64,000 nucleotides of DNA from an uncultured Rikenellaceae bacterium (GTDB lineage Bacteria; Bacteroidota; Bacteroidia; Bacteroidales; Rikenellaceae): contig CAMLTW010000002.1 in the NCBI GenBank assembly GCA_946486375.1, forward strand, positions 248,001-312,000. The letters run 5' to 3'. Below, in pieces: positions 43,691-53,195 of this stretch (positions are counted from its first letter, which is position 1; each line of letters opens with the position of its first letter). Both the position numbers and the translations under genes were made by a program. The notes below the pieces were generated by a model that worked only from the letters and a program-made list of their open reading frames with translations, ran no database searches and was not told the DNA's origin.

Positions 43691-45259
43691 ATGAAGACCA
43701 TTTGTCTGTATTTCCAGGTTCACCAGCCTTTCCGTTTGAAAAAGTACCGGTTTTTCAACATGGGGAAGGATCACTACTACCTGGATGATTTCGCCAACCG
43801 CTCGATCATGCGCAAGGTGGCGGAGCGGTGCTACCTGCCGATGAACCGCCTGTTGCTGGAATTGATCCGGGAGCACGGTTCCGCGTTCAAGGTGAGTTTT
43901 TCCATATCCGGGATCGCGATCGAACAGTTCCGGGAATATGCGCCCGAGGTGCTGGAAAGTTTCAAGGCGCTGGCGGCCACCGGGCGGGTCGAATTCCTGG
44001 CCGAAACCTATTCCCATTCGCTGGCTGCGCTGATCAGCCGGGAGGAATTCGTGGAGCAGGTGAAGCGGCATGCCGCCCTGGTGAAGGAGGAATTCGGTCA
44101 GAAACCGGTGACGTTCCGGAATACGGAGCTGATTTATTCGGACGAAATTGGCGAGGTGGTGGCGGAGATGGGCTTCAAGACCATGCTGGCCGAAGGCGCG
44201 AAGCATATTTTGGGGTGGAAGAGTCCGGATTACGTGTATGCGAATGCCCTGAATCCGCGGCTGCGGCTGTTGCTGCGGAATTTCAAGCTGAGCGACGATA
44301 TCGCTTTCCGCTTCTCGGATCGCAGCTGGCACGAATGGCCGTTGACGGTGGAAAAGTACGTGGACTGGATTCTGCACCCGGATATGCAGGGGGATGTCAT
44401 CAACCTGTTTATGGACTACGAAACGTTCGGTGAACATCAGGGAGCGGATACGGGAATTTTCGAGTTCTTCCGGTACTTCCCGAAATACGCCCTGAAGACG
44501 AAGCAGATCGAGTTCAAGACGCCGCATGAGGTGACGAAGAAATACCAGCCGGTGGCGATCCTGCATGCGCCTTATCCGTTCTCCTGGGCCGACGAGGAGC
44601 GGGATGTGACCGCGTGGCTGGGGAATGAGTTGCAGGACGATGCTTTTCGGAACCTGTATGGGTTGCGGGACAAGGTGATGGCCGTAGGGGGAAAGGATTA
44701 CCTGCATGTATGGGATTTCATGCAGGCGTCCGATCATTTTTACTACATGGCGACCAAATGGTTTTCCGATGGGGATGTGCATAGTTATTTCAATCCTTAC
44801 GGGACGCCGTACGAGGCATATATTAATTACATGAACGTATTCAGCGACTTCAGCCGTGAGATCGAAAAGAAATACGGGGAACTGATGCAGGGCGGAGGCT
44901 CCGTGGGAGATGGCGGCCGGGAAGCCTTTGCGATGGGGGGAGACAGCCGGATTACGGTGACGGAGAAGGAAGCGAGCAAGGGAAAACAGGCACGGAAAAC
45001 GACGGGAGAGATGAAGGGAGAAGATCGGGAAGGGGGTGAAGCATGCGTGTGCGTTTGCGAAGGGCGTGAGGCGGAAGAAACGAGAGCTGTGGGGGGAAAG
45101 GATGAGGGGAAGAATGCCGCGAAAGCGCCGAAGGCGGTCGCACGGAAAGGGGCGGCGAGGCCCGTCCGGAAGGCGACCGGAGATGTTGCGAAAGGCAACG
45201 ACGGTACTGCCGTTGCTGCGGGCAGGAAGAAAAAGACCTCTACGCCGGCGGTGTCCTAA
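43691..45259 (+). CDS. GH57 alpha-amylase/glucanotransferase with unusual C-terminal tail
   Basis: 522 residues. The catalytic barrel (about 1-390) begins MKTICLYFQVHQPFRLKKYR. It contains the GH57 motifs VHQPFR, the nucleophile region TFRNTELIYSDEI and FMDYETFGEHQG with the presumed acid Asp. It cleaves or rearranges alpha-1,4-glucan and is probably cytoplasmic, as no signal peptide is seen. From about residue 400 the chain becomes a 120-residue tail rich in Lys, Ala, Gly, Glu and Arg, with a CVCVC cluster (near residue 453) and repeated K-A-[PV]-[AK] stretches towards the end. The tail has no fold I know. It is the last gene of the operon; a terminator follows. Confidence 0.9.
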   Translation: MKTICLYFQVHQPFRLKKYRFFNMGKDHYYLDDFANRSIMRKVAERCYLPMNRLLLELIREHGSAFKVSFSISGIAIEQFREYAPEVLESFKALAATGRVEFLAETYSHSLAALISREEFVEQVKRHAALVKEEFGQKPVTFRNTELIYSDEIGEVVAEMGFKTMLAEGAKHILGWKSPDYVYANALNPRLRLLLRNFKLSDDIAFRFSDRSWHEWPLTVEKYVDWILHPDMQGDVINLFMDYETFGEHQGADTGIFEFFRYFPKYALKTKQIEFKTPHEVTKKYQPVAILHAPYPFSWADEERDVTAWLGNELQDDAFRNLYGLRDKVMAVGGKDYLHVWDFMQASDHFYYMATKWFSDGDVHSYFNPYGTPYEAYINYMNVFSDFSREIEKKYGELMQGGGSVGDGGREAFAMGGDSRITVTEKEASKGKQARKTTGEMKGEDREGGEACVCVCEGREAEETRAVGGKDEGKNAAKAPKAVARKGAARPVRKATGDVAKGNDGTAVAAGRKKKTSTPAVS

Positions 45260-45312
45260 AATAAAAGGGGAGTGTTGTGATATATAGAGGGCGGTTCGAC
45301 CGCGGGAAATGG

Positions 45313-45350
45313 AAACGGATGATCTTCGGATCGTCCGTTTTTGTTTTTTT
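45313..45350 (+). terminator. Terminator of the glycogen operon
   Basis: AAACGGATGATC and GATCGTCCGTTT form a 12-bp stem (one G-T pair) on a TTCG loop, followed by TTGTTTTTTT. Confidence 0.88.
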
Positions 45351-45395
45351 GCATACCGGAGAGGGGAACGGAGGCGTTAGTTTTGCAGCGAATTT

Positions 45396-45426
45396 TTTGC
45401 GAATAGCGAAAAATTCCGTAGGTTTG
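45396..45426 (+). promoter_or_regulatory. Promoter of the thioredoxin-like lipoprotein gene
   Basis: TTTG (45396-45399), a 19-bp spacer, then TAGGTTTG (45419-45426). A second TAnnTTTG match (TAGTTTTG) lies at 45378-45385 but has no -33 partner at the right distance. Confidence 0.75.
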
Positions 45427-45478
45427 TTTTACCGCTTCCAGTGAAGCGGAACATGGATTTGGCAATAAATTGTTCAGG

Positions 45479-46624
45479 ATGAGTAGGATCGGTTGTATCG
45501 CTTTGTTGTCCTTGATGTTGGGTGCCTGCGGAGGCGGAAACGAAGCGACGATAAAAGGAACGTTCAGCGGCCTTGACCAAAATACGGTGTACTTGGATCT
45601 GATTGCGACCAGCGACATCACGCCGGTCGATTCGGCGAAGACGGATGAGAAGGGGCGGTTCAAATTCCGGGTCGCCTTGTCCGACAAACTTCCCGCGTTT
45701 TATAATTTGCGTTATAATGGTCAAACGATCACCCTGTTGCTGGCTCCGGGGGAAACGGTGCGGGTGAAATCGCTGGGGAACTATGCCCGCAATTATGTGG
45801 TGGAAGGCTCGGAAGATTCCCGGCGGATCAAGGAGCTGAACAGCATCATGCTGACGGCCCGCACTTCGCTGGATTCGATTTCCGATCTTTACGGAAGCCC
45901 CGCTGCGGGGGATGCGGAACGACGGTCGCTGTTGGGGCAATATTCCAAAATCTACCTGAAGCAGAAGCAGGACATGATCAAATTCATCGTCAACAACGCC
46001 ACCTCCCTGGCGGCTGTCTATGCGCTCTATCAACGGACGCCCAATGGGGAAAACGTGTTCGGAACGGTGAACGACCTGCCTTATTTCCGGCTGGTTTCGG
46101 ATTCGCTCAGCAGCAGGTATCCGGGATCGCCTCACGTGCTTTCGTTGAAACAGGATGTGAAGACGCTCGAAAACCGTTTGGAACTCAATAACATGTTGAG
46201 CAATGCCGAGGCGTCGGGGATTTCGTATCCCGACCTGGATCTGCCGGACATGTTCGGGAAGAAGGTGAAGCTGTCTTCCATCCGCGACAAGGTGGTGCTG
46301 CTGGATTTCTGGTCGGCTGCGGCTCCGGAAAGCCGGCTGTTGAATGCCGAACTGATGCAGCTTTACCGGAAGTATGCGGGGCAGGGTTTCGAAGTGTATC
46401 AGGTAGCGTTGGACGAGTCCAAGCCTCTGTGGATCACCGCCGTGCAGGAACAGAAACTGCCCTGGATCAGCGTGTGCGATTTTCAGGGCGCCAATTCTCC
46501 TGCTGTGCGGCTGTATAATGTCACCTCATTGCCGGCCAATTTTCTGATCGACCGGGAAGGGCGGATCGTCGCCCGGAACCTCACGGAAAGTCAGCTGGAT
46601 GCAAGGCTGGATGAATTGCTCTGA
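45479..46624 (+). CDS. DUF4369 / thioredoxin-fold lipoprotein without catalytic cysteines
   Basis: The start is ATG 45479 (the longer frame needs a TTG), giving MSRIGCIALLSLMLGACGGG with lipobox LGAC. 381 residues. A DUF4369-like beta domain lies at about 20-115 (ATIKGTFSGLDQNTVYLDLI), then a helical linker, then a TlpA/AhpC-like thioredoxin fold at about 245-381 (LDLPDMFGKKVKLSSIRDKV, LLDFWSAAAPESRLLNAELM). TlpA proteins have W-x-x-x-C-x-x-C here; this one reads W-S-A-A-A-P-E-S, so both cysteines are gone. The conserved cis-Pro segment (VTSLPANFLID) remains. It cannot be a thiol oxidoreductase; a structural or binding role in the envelope is inferred. Confidence 0.88.
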   Translation: MSRIGCIALLSLMLGACGGGNEATIKGTFSGLDQNTVYLDLIATSDITPVDSAKTDEKGRFKFRVALSDKLPAFYNLRYNGQTITLLLAPGETVRVKSLGNYARNYVVEGSEDSRRIKELNSIMLTARTSLDSISDLYGSPAAGDAERRSLLGQYSKIYLKQKQDMIKFIVNNATSLAAVYALYQRTPNGENVFGTVNDLPYFRLVSDSLSSRYPGSPHVLSLKQDVKTLENRLELNNMLSNAEASGISYPDLDLPDMFGKKVKLSSIRDKVVLLDFWSAAAPESRLLNAELMQLYRKYAGQGFEVYQVALDESKPLWITAVQEQKLPWISVCDFQGANSPAVRLYNVTSLPANFLIDREGRIVARNLTESQLDARLDELL

Positions 46625-46684
46625 CCGGTTTCCGGTTCCGGAAGCCGATCCGTTTTTCCATTTTCCCGAATTCAAGGCGCAGGC

Positions 46685-47434
46685 ATGGCTTACTATTTCG
46701 CTTCGGACACCCATATCGGACTCACGCTCGACGGCAGGCCCGTCGAAAGCGAACGCCGGTTGATGGCGTGGCTGGAGAAAATCGAGAAGGATGCCGATGC
46801 CGTTTTTCTGTTGGGCGACATCTTCGATTTCTGGTACGAGTACAAGCGGGTGGTTCCGAAAGGATTCGTCCGTTTGCTCGGCCGGTTGGCCGAAATGACG
46901 GATCGGGGGATGCAGATTCATTTTTTTCCGGGGAATCACGACATGTGGATCCGGGATTACTTCGAGCGGGAATGCGGATTGATCGTACACCGGGAAGGAC
47001 TTTCGACGGAGTTGTACGGGAAACGCATTTACATGGCCCACGGGGACGCTGTGGGATACGGCGGTGCGAAGGTGGCTTCCATGCAGCGGGTGTTTCGTTC
47101 CCGGACGGCCCGCCGGCTGTTTTCCGCACTGGTGCATCCCGATGCCGCGCTCAAATTCGGACAGGGATGGTCGCAGGGAAGCCGGGCCCGGAAAAACATC
47201 GCTCACGCTTTCCGGGGAGAAGAGGAAGGGGTGGTGAAATTCGCACGGGAATACCTGGCAGCGGAAGATCCGGATGTGGATTATTTTGTTTTCGGGCACC
47301 TGCATTGTCCTGCGGAATATCCGTTGACAGAGCGTTCGACGCTGTATGTGCTCGGGGAGTGGATTTCGGACGGATATCCGGTATACGGAATGCTCACTCC
47401 GCAGGGCTTCAGCCTGGAGAAATTCGTTCCCTGA
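46685..47434 (+). CDS. lpxH: UDP-2,3-diacylglucosamine diphosphatase LpxH-like
   Basis: 249 residues of the calcineurin-like metallophosphoesterase fold. The metal ligands are visible in order: FASDTHIG, LLGDIFDFWYEY, FFPGNHDMW, YMAHGD and VFGHLHCP. Length and the DFWYEY signature fit LpxH, which splits UDP-2,3-diacylglucosamine to give lipid X in lipid A synthesis at the inner face of the cytoplasmic membrane. The gene is convergent with folD; the terminator between them serves folD. Confidence 0.85.
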   Translation: MAYYFASDTHIGLTLDGRPVESERRLMAWLEKIEKDADAVFLLGDIFDFWYEYKRVVPKGFVRLLGRLAEMTDRGMQIHFFPGNHDMWIRDYFERECGLIVHREGLSTELYGKRIYMAHGDAVGYGGAKVASMQRVFRSRTARRLFSALVHPDAALKFGQGWSQGSRARKNIAHAFRGEEEGVVKFAREYLAAEDPDVDYFVFGHLHCPAEYPLTERSTLYVLGEWISDGYPVYGMLTPQGFSLEKFVP

Positions 47435-47547
47435 TGAGCGGAGGCGGCGGAATCGTCGAATTTTTCCTTTTGCCGGGCAGATGCCACTACCGAAGGCGGG
47501 GAAGGAAAGAGGGTGTACGGATTCGGACGATCATCGCTCGATGCCGA

Positions 47548-47576
47548 AATAAAAAGGAAGGCCATCGGCCTTCCTT
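47548..47576 (-). terminator. Terminator of folD
   Basis: AAGGAAGGCC and GGCCTTCCTT form a 10-bp stem with a 3-nt loop. The T-run (TTTTTATTT) follows on the - strand. Confidence 0.85.
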
Positions 47577-47599
47577 ACTCGTATTTTCCTGTCGGTGAC

Positions 47600-48475
47600 T
47601 TATCCGTAGATTTCTTTCTTCGCCGCCTTCAGGGTGTTTTTCATCAGGGAAATGATCGTCATGGGCCCTACGCCACCCGGTACCGGCGTGATGTAGCTGC
47701 ATTTTGGAGCCACTTCGTCGAATTTCACGTCGCCCAGCAGTTTCCACCCCGATTTGGTCTTGTCGCTTTTTACCCGCGTGATTCCCACGTCGATCACCAC
47801 GGCGCCCTCTTTGACCATATCCGCCGTAACGAATTCGGCCTTGCCGAGCGCGGCGATCAGAATGTCCGCTTGGGCCGCGATTTCCTTCAGGTTTTTCGTT
47901 CGGCTGTGGCAGAGGGTAACGGTGCAGTCCCATCCTTTCTGCGACAGCAGGTTGGCGATCGGGCGTCCCACGATGTTGCTCCGGCCGATGACCGCGCAGT
48001 TCTTTCCCGCCGTCTCGATCCCGTAATATTTCAGCAGTTCCAGAATGCCGTCCGGGGTGGCCGGCAGGTAGGCGGGCAGGCCGTTGATCATCCGCCCCGT
48101 ATTCACCGGATGGAAACCGTCCACGTCTTTCTTCGGGTCAATCGCTTCGGTGACTTTCTGTTCCGAAATGTGGGCCGGCAGCGGCAGTTGTACGATGAAC
48201 CCGTCCACGTCCGGATCGTCGTTGAGCCGCCGGATTTCCGAGAGCAGGAACGCCTCGGTGATGTTTTCGTCGAAACGCAGCACGGTCGAGCGGAATCCGA
48301 CTTCTCCGCAGCATTTTTCCTTGTGCCCGACATAGGTCTGGCTGGCTCCGTCGTTTCCGACCAGGATCGCTACCAGATGGGGAGCCGGTTTTCCGGCACG
48401 CACGAGCTCGTTCACTTCCGCGGCGATCTCCGCCTTCAGGCTGTTCGCCACCTCTTTCCCGTCGATTCGTATCAT
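47600..48475 (-). CDS. folD: Methylene-THF dehydrogenase / methenyl-THF cyclohydrolase FolD
   Basis: 291 residues, normal length. Landmarks are the catalytic Lys in [14 protein letters not shown], the QLPLPAHI segment, DVDGFHP, the NADP-binding [18 protein letters not shown] and the C-terminal [10 protein letters not shown] loop. It interconverts methylene-, methenyl- and 10-formyl-tetrahydrofolate for purine and formyl-Met synthesis. It lies 16 bp downstream of ffh on the same strand, so they are likely co-transcribed, and ends at its own terminator. Confidence 0.95.
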   Translation of the reverse strand: MIRIDGKEVANSLKAEIAAEVNELVRAGKPAPHLVAILVGNDGASQTYVGHKEKCCGEVGFRSTVLRFDENITEAFLLSEIRRLNDDPDVDGFIVQLPLPAHISEQKVTEAIDPKKDVDGFHPVNTGRMINGLPAYLPATPDGILELLKYYGIETAGKNCAVIGRSNIVGRPIANLLSQKGWDCTVTLCHSRTKNLKEIAAQADILIAALGKAEFVTADMVKEGAVVIDVGITRVKSDKTKSGWKLLGDVKFDEVAPKCSYITPVPGGVGPMTIISLMKNTLKAAKKEIYG

Positions 48476-48491
48476 GTTTCTCTGGTTTGGG

Positions 48492-49817
48492 TTATCTTCT
48501 CCGTTTCATGCCGGCCATCTTTTTCAGGCCCCCTCCCGCCACGGTTTTCATCATTTTCCGGGTGTCCTCGAACTGTTTCAGCAACCGGTTCACTTCGGGC
48601 ACCGTCCGTCCGCTCCCTTTGGCGATCCGCTCCTTGCGGCTGCCGTTGATCAGCGAAGGATTCGACCGCTCGACCGGAGTCATCGAATAGATGATCGCCT
48701 CCGTGTATTTGAAGGCGTCGTCGTTGATCTCCACGTCCTTCAATGCCTTGCCCACGCCCGGAATCATGGACGCGAGGTCTTTCAGGTTTCCCATCTTTTT
48801 GATCTGGGCGATCTGGGCCAGGAAGTCGTTGAAGTCGAACTGGTCTTTCACCAGTTTCTTTTTCAGTTTGCGGGCCTCTTCTTCGTCGAACTGTTCTTGG
48901 GCTTTTTCCACCAGCGAAACGATGTCCCCCATGCCCAGAATCCGGTCGGCCATCCGTTCGGGGTGGAACACCTGCAACGCGTCCATCTTTTCCCCGGTGC
49001 TGACGAATTTCAGCGGTTTGTTCACCACGGCCCGAATGGAAATGGCCGCCCCGCCCCGGGTATCCCCGTCGAGCTTGGTGAGCACGACGCCGTCGAAATC
49101 GAGCCGGTCGTTAAACTCCCGTGCGGTGTTCACCGCATCCTGACCCGTCATGGCGTCCACCACGAACAGGATTTCGTCCGGATTCACGGCCGCCTTGATG
49201 GCTGCGATTTCGTCCATCATCTGAGCGTCCACCGCCAGACGTCCGGCGGTATCGACGATCACCGTGTTGATGTGCTTTTCTTTGGCGTACCGGACGGCGT
49301 TCTTCGCAATGGCTACCGGGTCTTTGCTTCCTTCCTCGGTGTAAACTTCCACTCCGACCTGCTGCCCCAGGATTTTCAGCTGGTCGATGGCGGCCGGACG
49401 ATAGACGTCGCCTGCCACGAGCAACACCTGTCTCCCCTTTTTGCTTTTGATGAAAGAGGCCAGTTTGCCGGAGAACGTGGTTTTCCCGGAACCCTGCAGC
49501 CCCGCGATCAGGATCACCGCCGGATTGCCCGAAAGGTCGATGTCGGCCATCGTTCCCCCCATCAGCCGGGCCAGTTCGTCGCGGACGATTTTGACCATCA
49601 TCTGTCCCGGTTTGACCGATTTCAGCACGTCCTGCCCCAACGCCTTCGCCTTCACTTCGTCGGTGAAGTTTTTGGCTACCTTATAGTTCACGTCGGCGTC
49701 GATCAGCGCCCGGCGCACCTCTTTGAGGGTTTCGGCCACGTTGATTTCGGTGATACGGCCTTCGCCTTTGAGAAGTTTGAACGACTTCTCCAGTTTATCG
49801 CTTAAATTCTCGAACAT
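48492..49817 (-). CDS. ffh: Signal recognition particle GTPase Ffh
   Basis: The start is ATG 49817 ([20 protein letters not shown]); the longer frame adds 77 unrelated residues that precede the promoter. 441 residues. An N domain (1-90), then the G domain with P-loop [15 protein letters not shown], the DTAGRLAVD and [12 protein letters not shown] motifs, and a methionine-rich M domain (about 300-441) that binds 4.5S RNA and signal peptides, with a basic C-terminus (KMAGMKRRR). It targets nascent membrane proteins to FtsY. Confidence 0.96.
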   Translation of the reverse strand: MFENLSDKLEKSFKLLKGEGRITEINVAETLKEVRRALIDADVNYKVAKNFTDEVKAKALGQDVLKSVKPGQMMVKIVRDELARLMGGTMADIDLSGNPAVILIAGLQGSGKTTFSGKLASFIKSKKGRQVLLVAGDVYRPAAIDQLKILGQQVGVEVYTEEGSKDPVAIAKNAVRYAKEKHINTVIVDTAGRLAVDAQMMDEIAAIKAAVNPDEILFVVDAMTGQDAVNTAREFNDRLDFDGVVLTKLDGDTRGGAAISIRAVVNKPLKFVSTGEKMDALQVFHPERMADRILGMGDIVSLVEKAQEQFDEEEARKLKKKLVKDQFDFNDFLAQIAQIKKMGNLKDLASMIPGVGKALKDVEINDDAFKYTEAIIYSMTPVERSNPSLINGSRKERIAKGSGRTVPEVNRLLKQFEDTRKMMKTVAGGGLKKMAGMKRRR

Positions 49818-49840
49818 TTCTCCCAATTTTGAACGGGTAA

Positions 49841-49871
49841 CAAAGGTAGCGAATTTTTTCGCTCCCGCAAA
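49841..49871 (-). promoter_or_regulatory. Promoter of ffh-folD
   Basis: On the - strand TTTG (49868-49871), a 19-bp spacer, then TACCTTTG (49841-49848). Transcription should start near 49834, about 17 nt before the chosen ffh ATG, which supports that start. Confidence 0.8.
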
Positions 49872-50055
49872 GCGTAGAGCCGGAAGCCGGGAAGCCTGCG
49901 GCGGTTTCCGTTCCGGGGGGAGGCGATCGGTTTTCCGGGGAAGCGTTTCTTCGATAAGGGCTGAAAAACAGGTGGAGAATTTTACGAAAGGTGATACTTT
50001 GTGTGTAAAAAAATCCAATACGCTTATCAATTTACTGTTTTTTATCATTTTTGCT

Positions 50056-50085
50056 TTTGATTCCGGAAAGTAACGGCTATCTTCG
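50056..50085 (+). promoter_or_regulatory. Promoter of korAB
   Basis: TTTG (50056-50059), an 18-bp spacer, then TATCTTCG (50078-50085), one mismatch from TAnnTTTG. The leader to ATG 50138 is about 45 nt. Confidence 0.55.
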
Positions 50086-50137
50086 CCCCTAATTTAACAT
50101 CCTTCGAACCGATTGTGACTTTAACCGGAAGTTTATA

Positions 50138-51988
50138 ATGGAAGAAACAGAAAAGTGCGTCGATCTGGATGAGGCGATCATCCGATTTTCGGGCGATTCG
50201 GGCGACGGCATGCAGCTGACCGGAACGCTTTTTTCGGATACTTCGGCCCTGTTGGGAAACGGAATTTCCACCTTCCCCGATTTCCCGGCCGAAATCCGGG
50301 CGCCGCAGGGTACCGTTTCCGGGGTTTCGGGCTTTCAGCTTCATTTCGGAAGCCGGAAAATCAATACGCCCGGCGACTACTGCGATACGCTGGTGGCGAT
50401 GAACCCGGCCGCACTCCGGGCCAATGCCAAATGGCTCAAGAAAGGGGCGACGGTCATCTGCGACGTCGACACTTTTACGGAAAAGGGCGTGGCCCGTGCG
50501 GGCTTCAAAACCGCCAATCCTTTCGTGGAGCTGAACATCAGCGATTACAACATCATTTACGCTCCGATCACTTCCATGACCAAGGAGGCGCTGAAGGAGA
50601 GTCCCCTCGACATGAAAAGCATCGTCAAATGCAAGAACATGTTCGCGCTGGGCATCTGCTTCTATCTGTACAGCCGTCCCCTGGAACATACCGAGGCGTA
50701 TCTCGATCGGAAATTCCGGAAGAAGCCGGAAGTGGCGGCAGCCAATAAGGCCGTACTGAACGCGGGGTACAATTATGCGTCCAATACGCACAGTTTCGCC
50801 AGCACTTACTGCGTGGCTCCTGCCCCGATCGCTCCTGGAAAATACCGGAGCATCAGCGGGAATCAGGCGACTGCGTGGGGGTTGATGGCCGCTTCCGAAA
50901 AGTCCGGGAGGCCGTTGTTCTGCGGATCGTATCCCATTACGCCGGCCACGGCTATCCTGGAAGAACTGGCCAAACGGAAAGACCTGGGGGTGAAAACCCT
51001 GCAGGCGGAGGACGAAATCGCGGGAATCTGCACGGCCATCGGAGCCGCGTTCGCCGGAGATTTCGCCGTAACGACCACTTCCGGGCCGGGACTTTCGCTC
51101 AAGTCGGAAGCCACCGGGCTGGCCGTGATGACGGAACTGCCGCTGGTGGTCGTGGACGTGCAGCGGGGCGGCCCGTCCACGGGGCTTCCCACCAAACCGG
51201 AACAGGGGGATTTGTATCAGGCGCTGTGGGGCCGCAACGGGGAATGCCCGTTGGTGGTGATCGCCGCCAGCCGTCCGTCCGACTGCTTCCATTATGCCTT
51301 CATGGCGGGCAAGATCGCCATGGAACACATGACCCCCGTGCTGCTCCTTTCGGACGGGTTCATCGCCAACGGTTCGGAGCCGTGGAAAATACCTTCGATG
51401 AAGGATTTCCCCCAAATCGTGCCGCCGATCGTTACCGAGGCTCCCGAAGGAGGGTTTCTGCCTTATAAGCGGGACGAATTGCGTCTGGCCCGTTCGTGGG
51501 CGCTGCCGGGAACCAAAGGAGTGGAACACCGCGTGGGCGGGCTGGAAAAGGATTTCCTGAAGGGATGCGTTTCACACGATCCGATCAACCATCAGCGGAT
51601 GGTGAACGTCCGGGCCGCCAAGGTAGCGCGTGTAGCGGACTTCATCCCGTCTCAGCAGGTGATCGGCGACGAGTCCGGCGATCTGCTGGTAATCGGGTGG
51701 GGAGGAACTTACGGACACCTGCTTTCGGCGGTGGAAGACCTGCGCAAGGAAGGAAAGAGCGTTTCGCTCTGCCATTTCAATTACATCAACCCGTTGCCGA
51801 AGAATACGGCGGAAATATTCGGACGTTTCCGGAAGATCGTGGTGTGCGAACTGAACCTCGGTCAATTCGCGGGATACCTGCGGATGAATTTCCAACAGTT
51901 CCGGTTCGAGCAGTTCAACAAAGTGCAGGGACTGCCCTTTACGGTGGTGGAACTGAAAGAAAAGTTTTATGAATTGCTGGCCCGGTAG
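50138..51988 (+). CDS. korA: 2-oxoacid:ferredoxin oxidoreductase, fused gamma-alpha subunit (KorA-type)
   Basis: 616 residues. The N-terminal gamma-type domain (about 1-190) starts AIIRFSGDSGDGMQLTGTLF and has FPDFPAEIRAPQGTVSGVSG. The alpha domain (about 220-616) begins SGNQATAWGLMAASEKSGRP, with YPITPATAILEELAK, and contains TTSGPGLSLKSEATGLAVM. It forms the substrate and CoA-binding part of 2-oxoglutarate ferredoxin oxidoreductase, giving succinyl-CoA, CO2 and reduced ferredoxin; it can also run reductively. The beta subunit follows in the same operon. The exact 2-oxoacid is inferred from similarity to KorA, not visible directly. Confidence 0.9.
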   Translation: MEETEKCVDLDEAIIRFSGDSGDGMQLTGTLFSDTSALLGNGISTFPDFPAEIRAPQGTVSGVSGFQLHFGSRKINTPGDYCDTLVAMNPAALRANAKWLKKGATVICDVDTFTEKGVARAGFKTANPFVELNISDYNIIYAPITSMTKEALKESPLDMKSIVKCKNMFALGICFYLYSRPLEHTEAYLDRKFRKKPEVAAANKAVLNAGYNYASNTHSFASTYCVAPAPIAPGKYRSISGNQATAWGLMAASEKSGRPLFCGSYPITPATAILEELAKRKDLGVKTLQAEDEIAGICTAIGAAFAGDFAVTTTSGPGLSLKSEATGLAVMTELPLVVVDVQRGGPSTGLPTKPEQGDLYQALWGRNGECPLVVIAASRPSDCFHYAFMAGKIAMEHMTPVLLLSDGFIANGSEPWKIPSMKDFPQIVPPIVTEAPEGGFLPYKRDELRLARSWALPGTKGVEHRVGGLEKDFLKGCVSHDPINHQRMVNVRAAKVARVADFIPSQQVIGDESGDLLVIGWGGTYGHLLSAVEDLRKEGKSVSLCHFNYINPLPKNTAEIFGRFRKIVVCELNLGQFAGYLRMNFQQFRFEQFNKVQGLPFTVVELKEKFYELLAR

Positions 51989-52027
51989 CGGGCCGTGGGT
52001 TTTCCAAGGATTTCAATTACGAAGGTT

Positions 52028-53056
52028 ATGGACGGACAAATGAAATATACGCCGCAGGATTTCAAGAGCGACCAGGAGGTGAAATGGTGCCCCGGATGCG
52101 GGAATCACGCGATTTTGACGGCGGTGCAGAAAGCGCTTCCGGAAGTGGCGGAAGCATTGAACTATACGCATGAACAGTTTACGTTCGTGTCCGGGATCGG
52201 ATGTTCCTCCCGGTTTCCCTATTACATGCAGACGTTCGGTTTCCACGGAATTCACGGACGGGCGACGGCTATCGCCACGGGCGTGAAGGTCGCCAACCCG
52301 AAACTGACCGTCTGGCAGGTGACCGGGGACGGGGATGCGCTGGCTATCGGCGGGAACCATTTCATCCATGCCATCCGGCGGAACATCGACATCAACATCA
52401 TGCTTTTCAACAACGAGATTTACGGGCTGACCAAAGGACAGTATTCGCCCACGTCCAAACTGGGGAAGATCACCAAGACCTCTCCTTTCGGGACGATCGA
52501 GCATCCGTTCAATCCGGGGGAACTCGTGCTGGGAGCGCGCGGAACCTTTTTCGCCCGGACGCTGGATGTGGAAATGGGACTGACGAAAGACTGTCTGATC
52601 GCCGCGGCCAAACACGACGGCACGTCGGTGGTGGAAATTCTGCAGAACTGCGTGATTTACAACGATCGGACGCATGCCGATTTCGCAAACAAGGACGTGA
52701 GGGCCGACCGCACGATCGTATTGCGGCATGGGGAGAAGATGGTGTTCGGCAAGAACCGGGACAAAGGACTGGTGCAGATCGGAATGAAGCTGATGGTGGT
52801 GAAGATCGGGGAAGGAGGCGTGACGATGGACGACATCCTGGTACACAACGCTCACGAACCGAATCCGGGGGTGCACATGATGCTGGTGAACATGTCCTAT
52901 CCGAATTATCCCGTCGCTTTGGGCGTGATCCGGGACGTACCCGACCACACCTACGACGACAGCATCGAGGATCAGCTGGCGGAACTGAGGTGCAAGTCCA
53001 ACATCTGTTGCATGGACGATCTGTTGAACAGCGGCGAGACCTGGGAGGTGAAATAG
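52028..53056 (+). CDS. korB: 2-oxoacid:ferredoxin oxidoreductase, beta subunit (KorB-type)
   Basis: The start is ATG 52028 (MDGQMKYTPQDFKSDQEVKW); the longer frame relies on GTG. 342 residues. It binds thiamine diphosphate and a 4Fe-4S cluster: CPGCGNHAI near residue 20, SGIGCSSRFPYYM, then the TPP motif GDGDALAIGGNHFIHA with NNEIYGLTKGQ. It lies about 40 bp after korA. Together they make an alpha-beta enzyme without a separate ferredoxin subunit, unlike the four-subunit cluster near 58-60 kb. Confidence 0.92.
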   Translation: MDGQMKYTPQDFKSDQEVKWCPGCGNHAILTAVQKALPEVAEALNYTHEQFTFVSGIGCSSRFPYYMQTFGFHGIHGRATAIATGVKVANPKLTVWQVTGDGDALAIGGNHFIHAIRRNIDINIMLFNNEIYGLTKGQYSPTSKLGKITKTSPFGTIEHPFNPGELVLGARGTFFARTLDVEMGLTKDCLIAAAKHDGTSVVEILQNCVIYNDRTHADFANKDVRADRTIVLRHGEKMVFGKNRDKGLVQIGMKLMVVKIGEGGVTMDDILVHNAHEPNPGVHMMLVNMSYPNYPVALGVIRDVPDHTYDDSIEDQLAELRCKSNICCMDDLLNSGETWEVK

Positions 53057-53108
53057 CCTCCTGCGACCGGAACGGACAAAGAAAGCGTTTAGCCGGTACG
53101 AAAAGGAG

Positions 53109-53150
53109 ATGCCCCGGAGCGGAATCGAAAGACGCGTTCGGGGCATTTTC
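53109..53150. terminator. Terminator between convergent korB and GT2 genes
   Basis: ATGCCCCG (53109-53116) and CGGGGCAT (53139-53146) form an 8-bp stem with a long loop that can fold further (GCG/CGC). A short TTTC follows on the + side. Moderate strength. Confidence 0.6.
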
Positions 53151-53195
53151 GTATCTGCACGGAACTACGGAAAAGGCGGCAGGGAGGCCGAAGCC

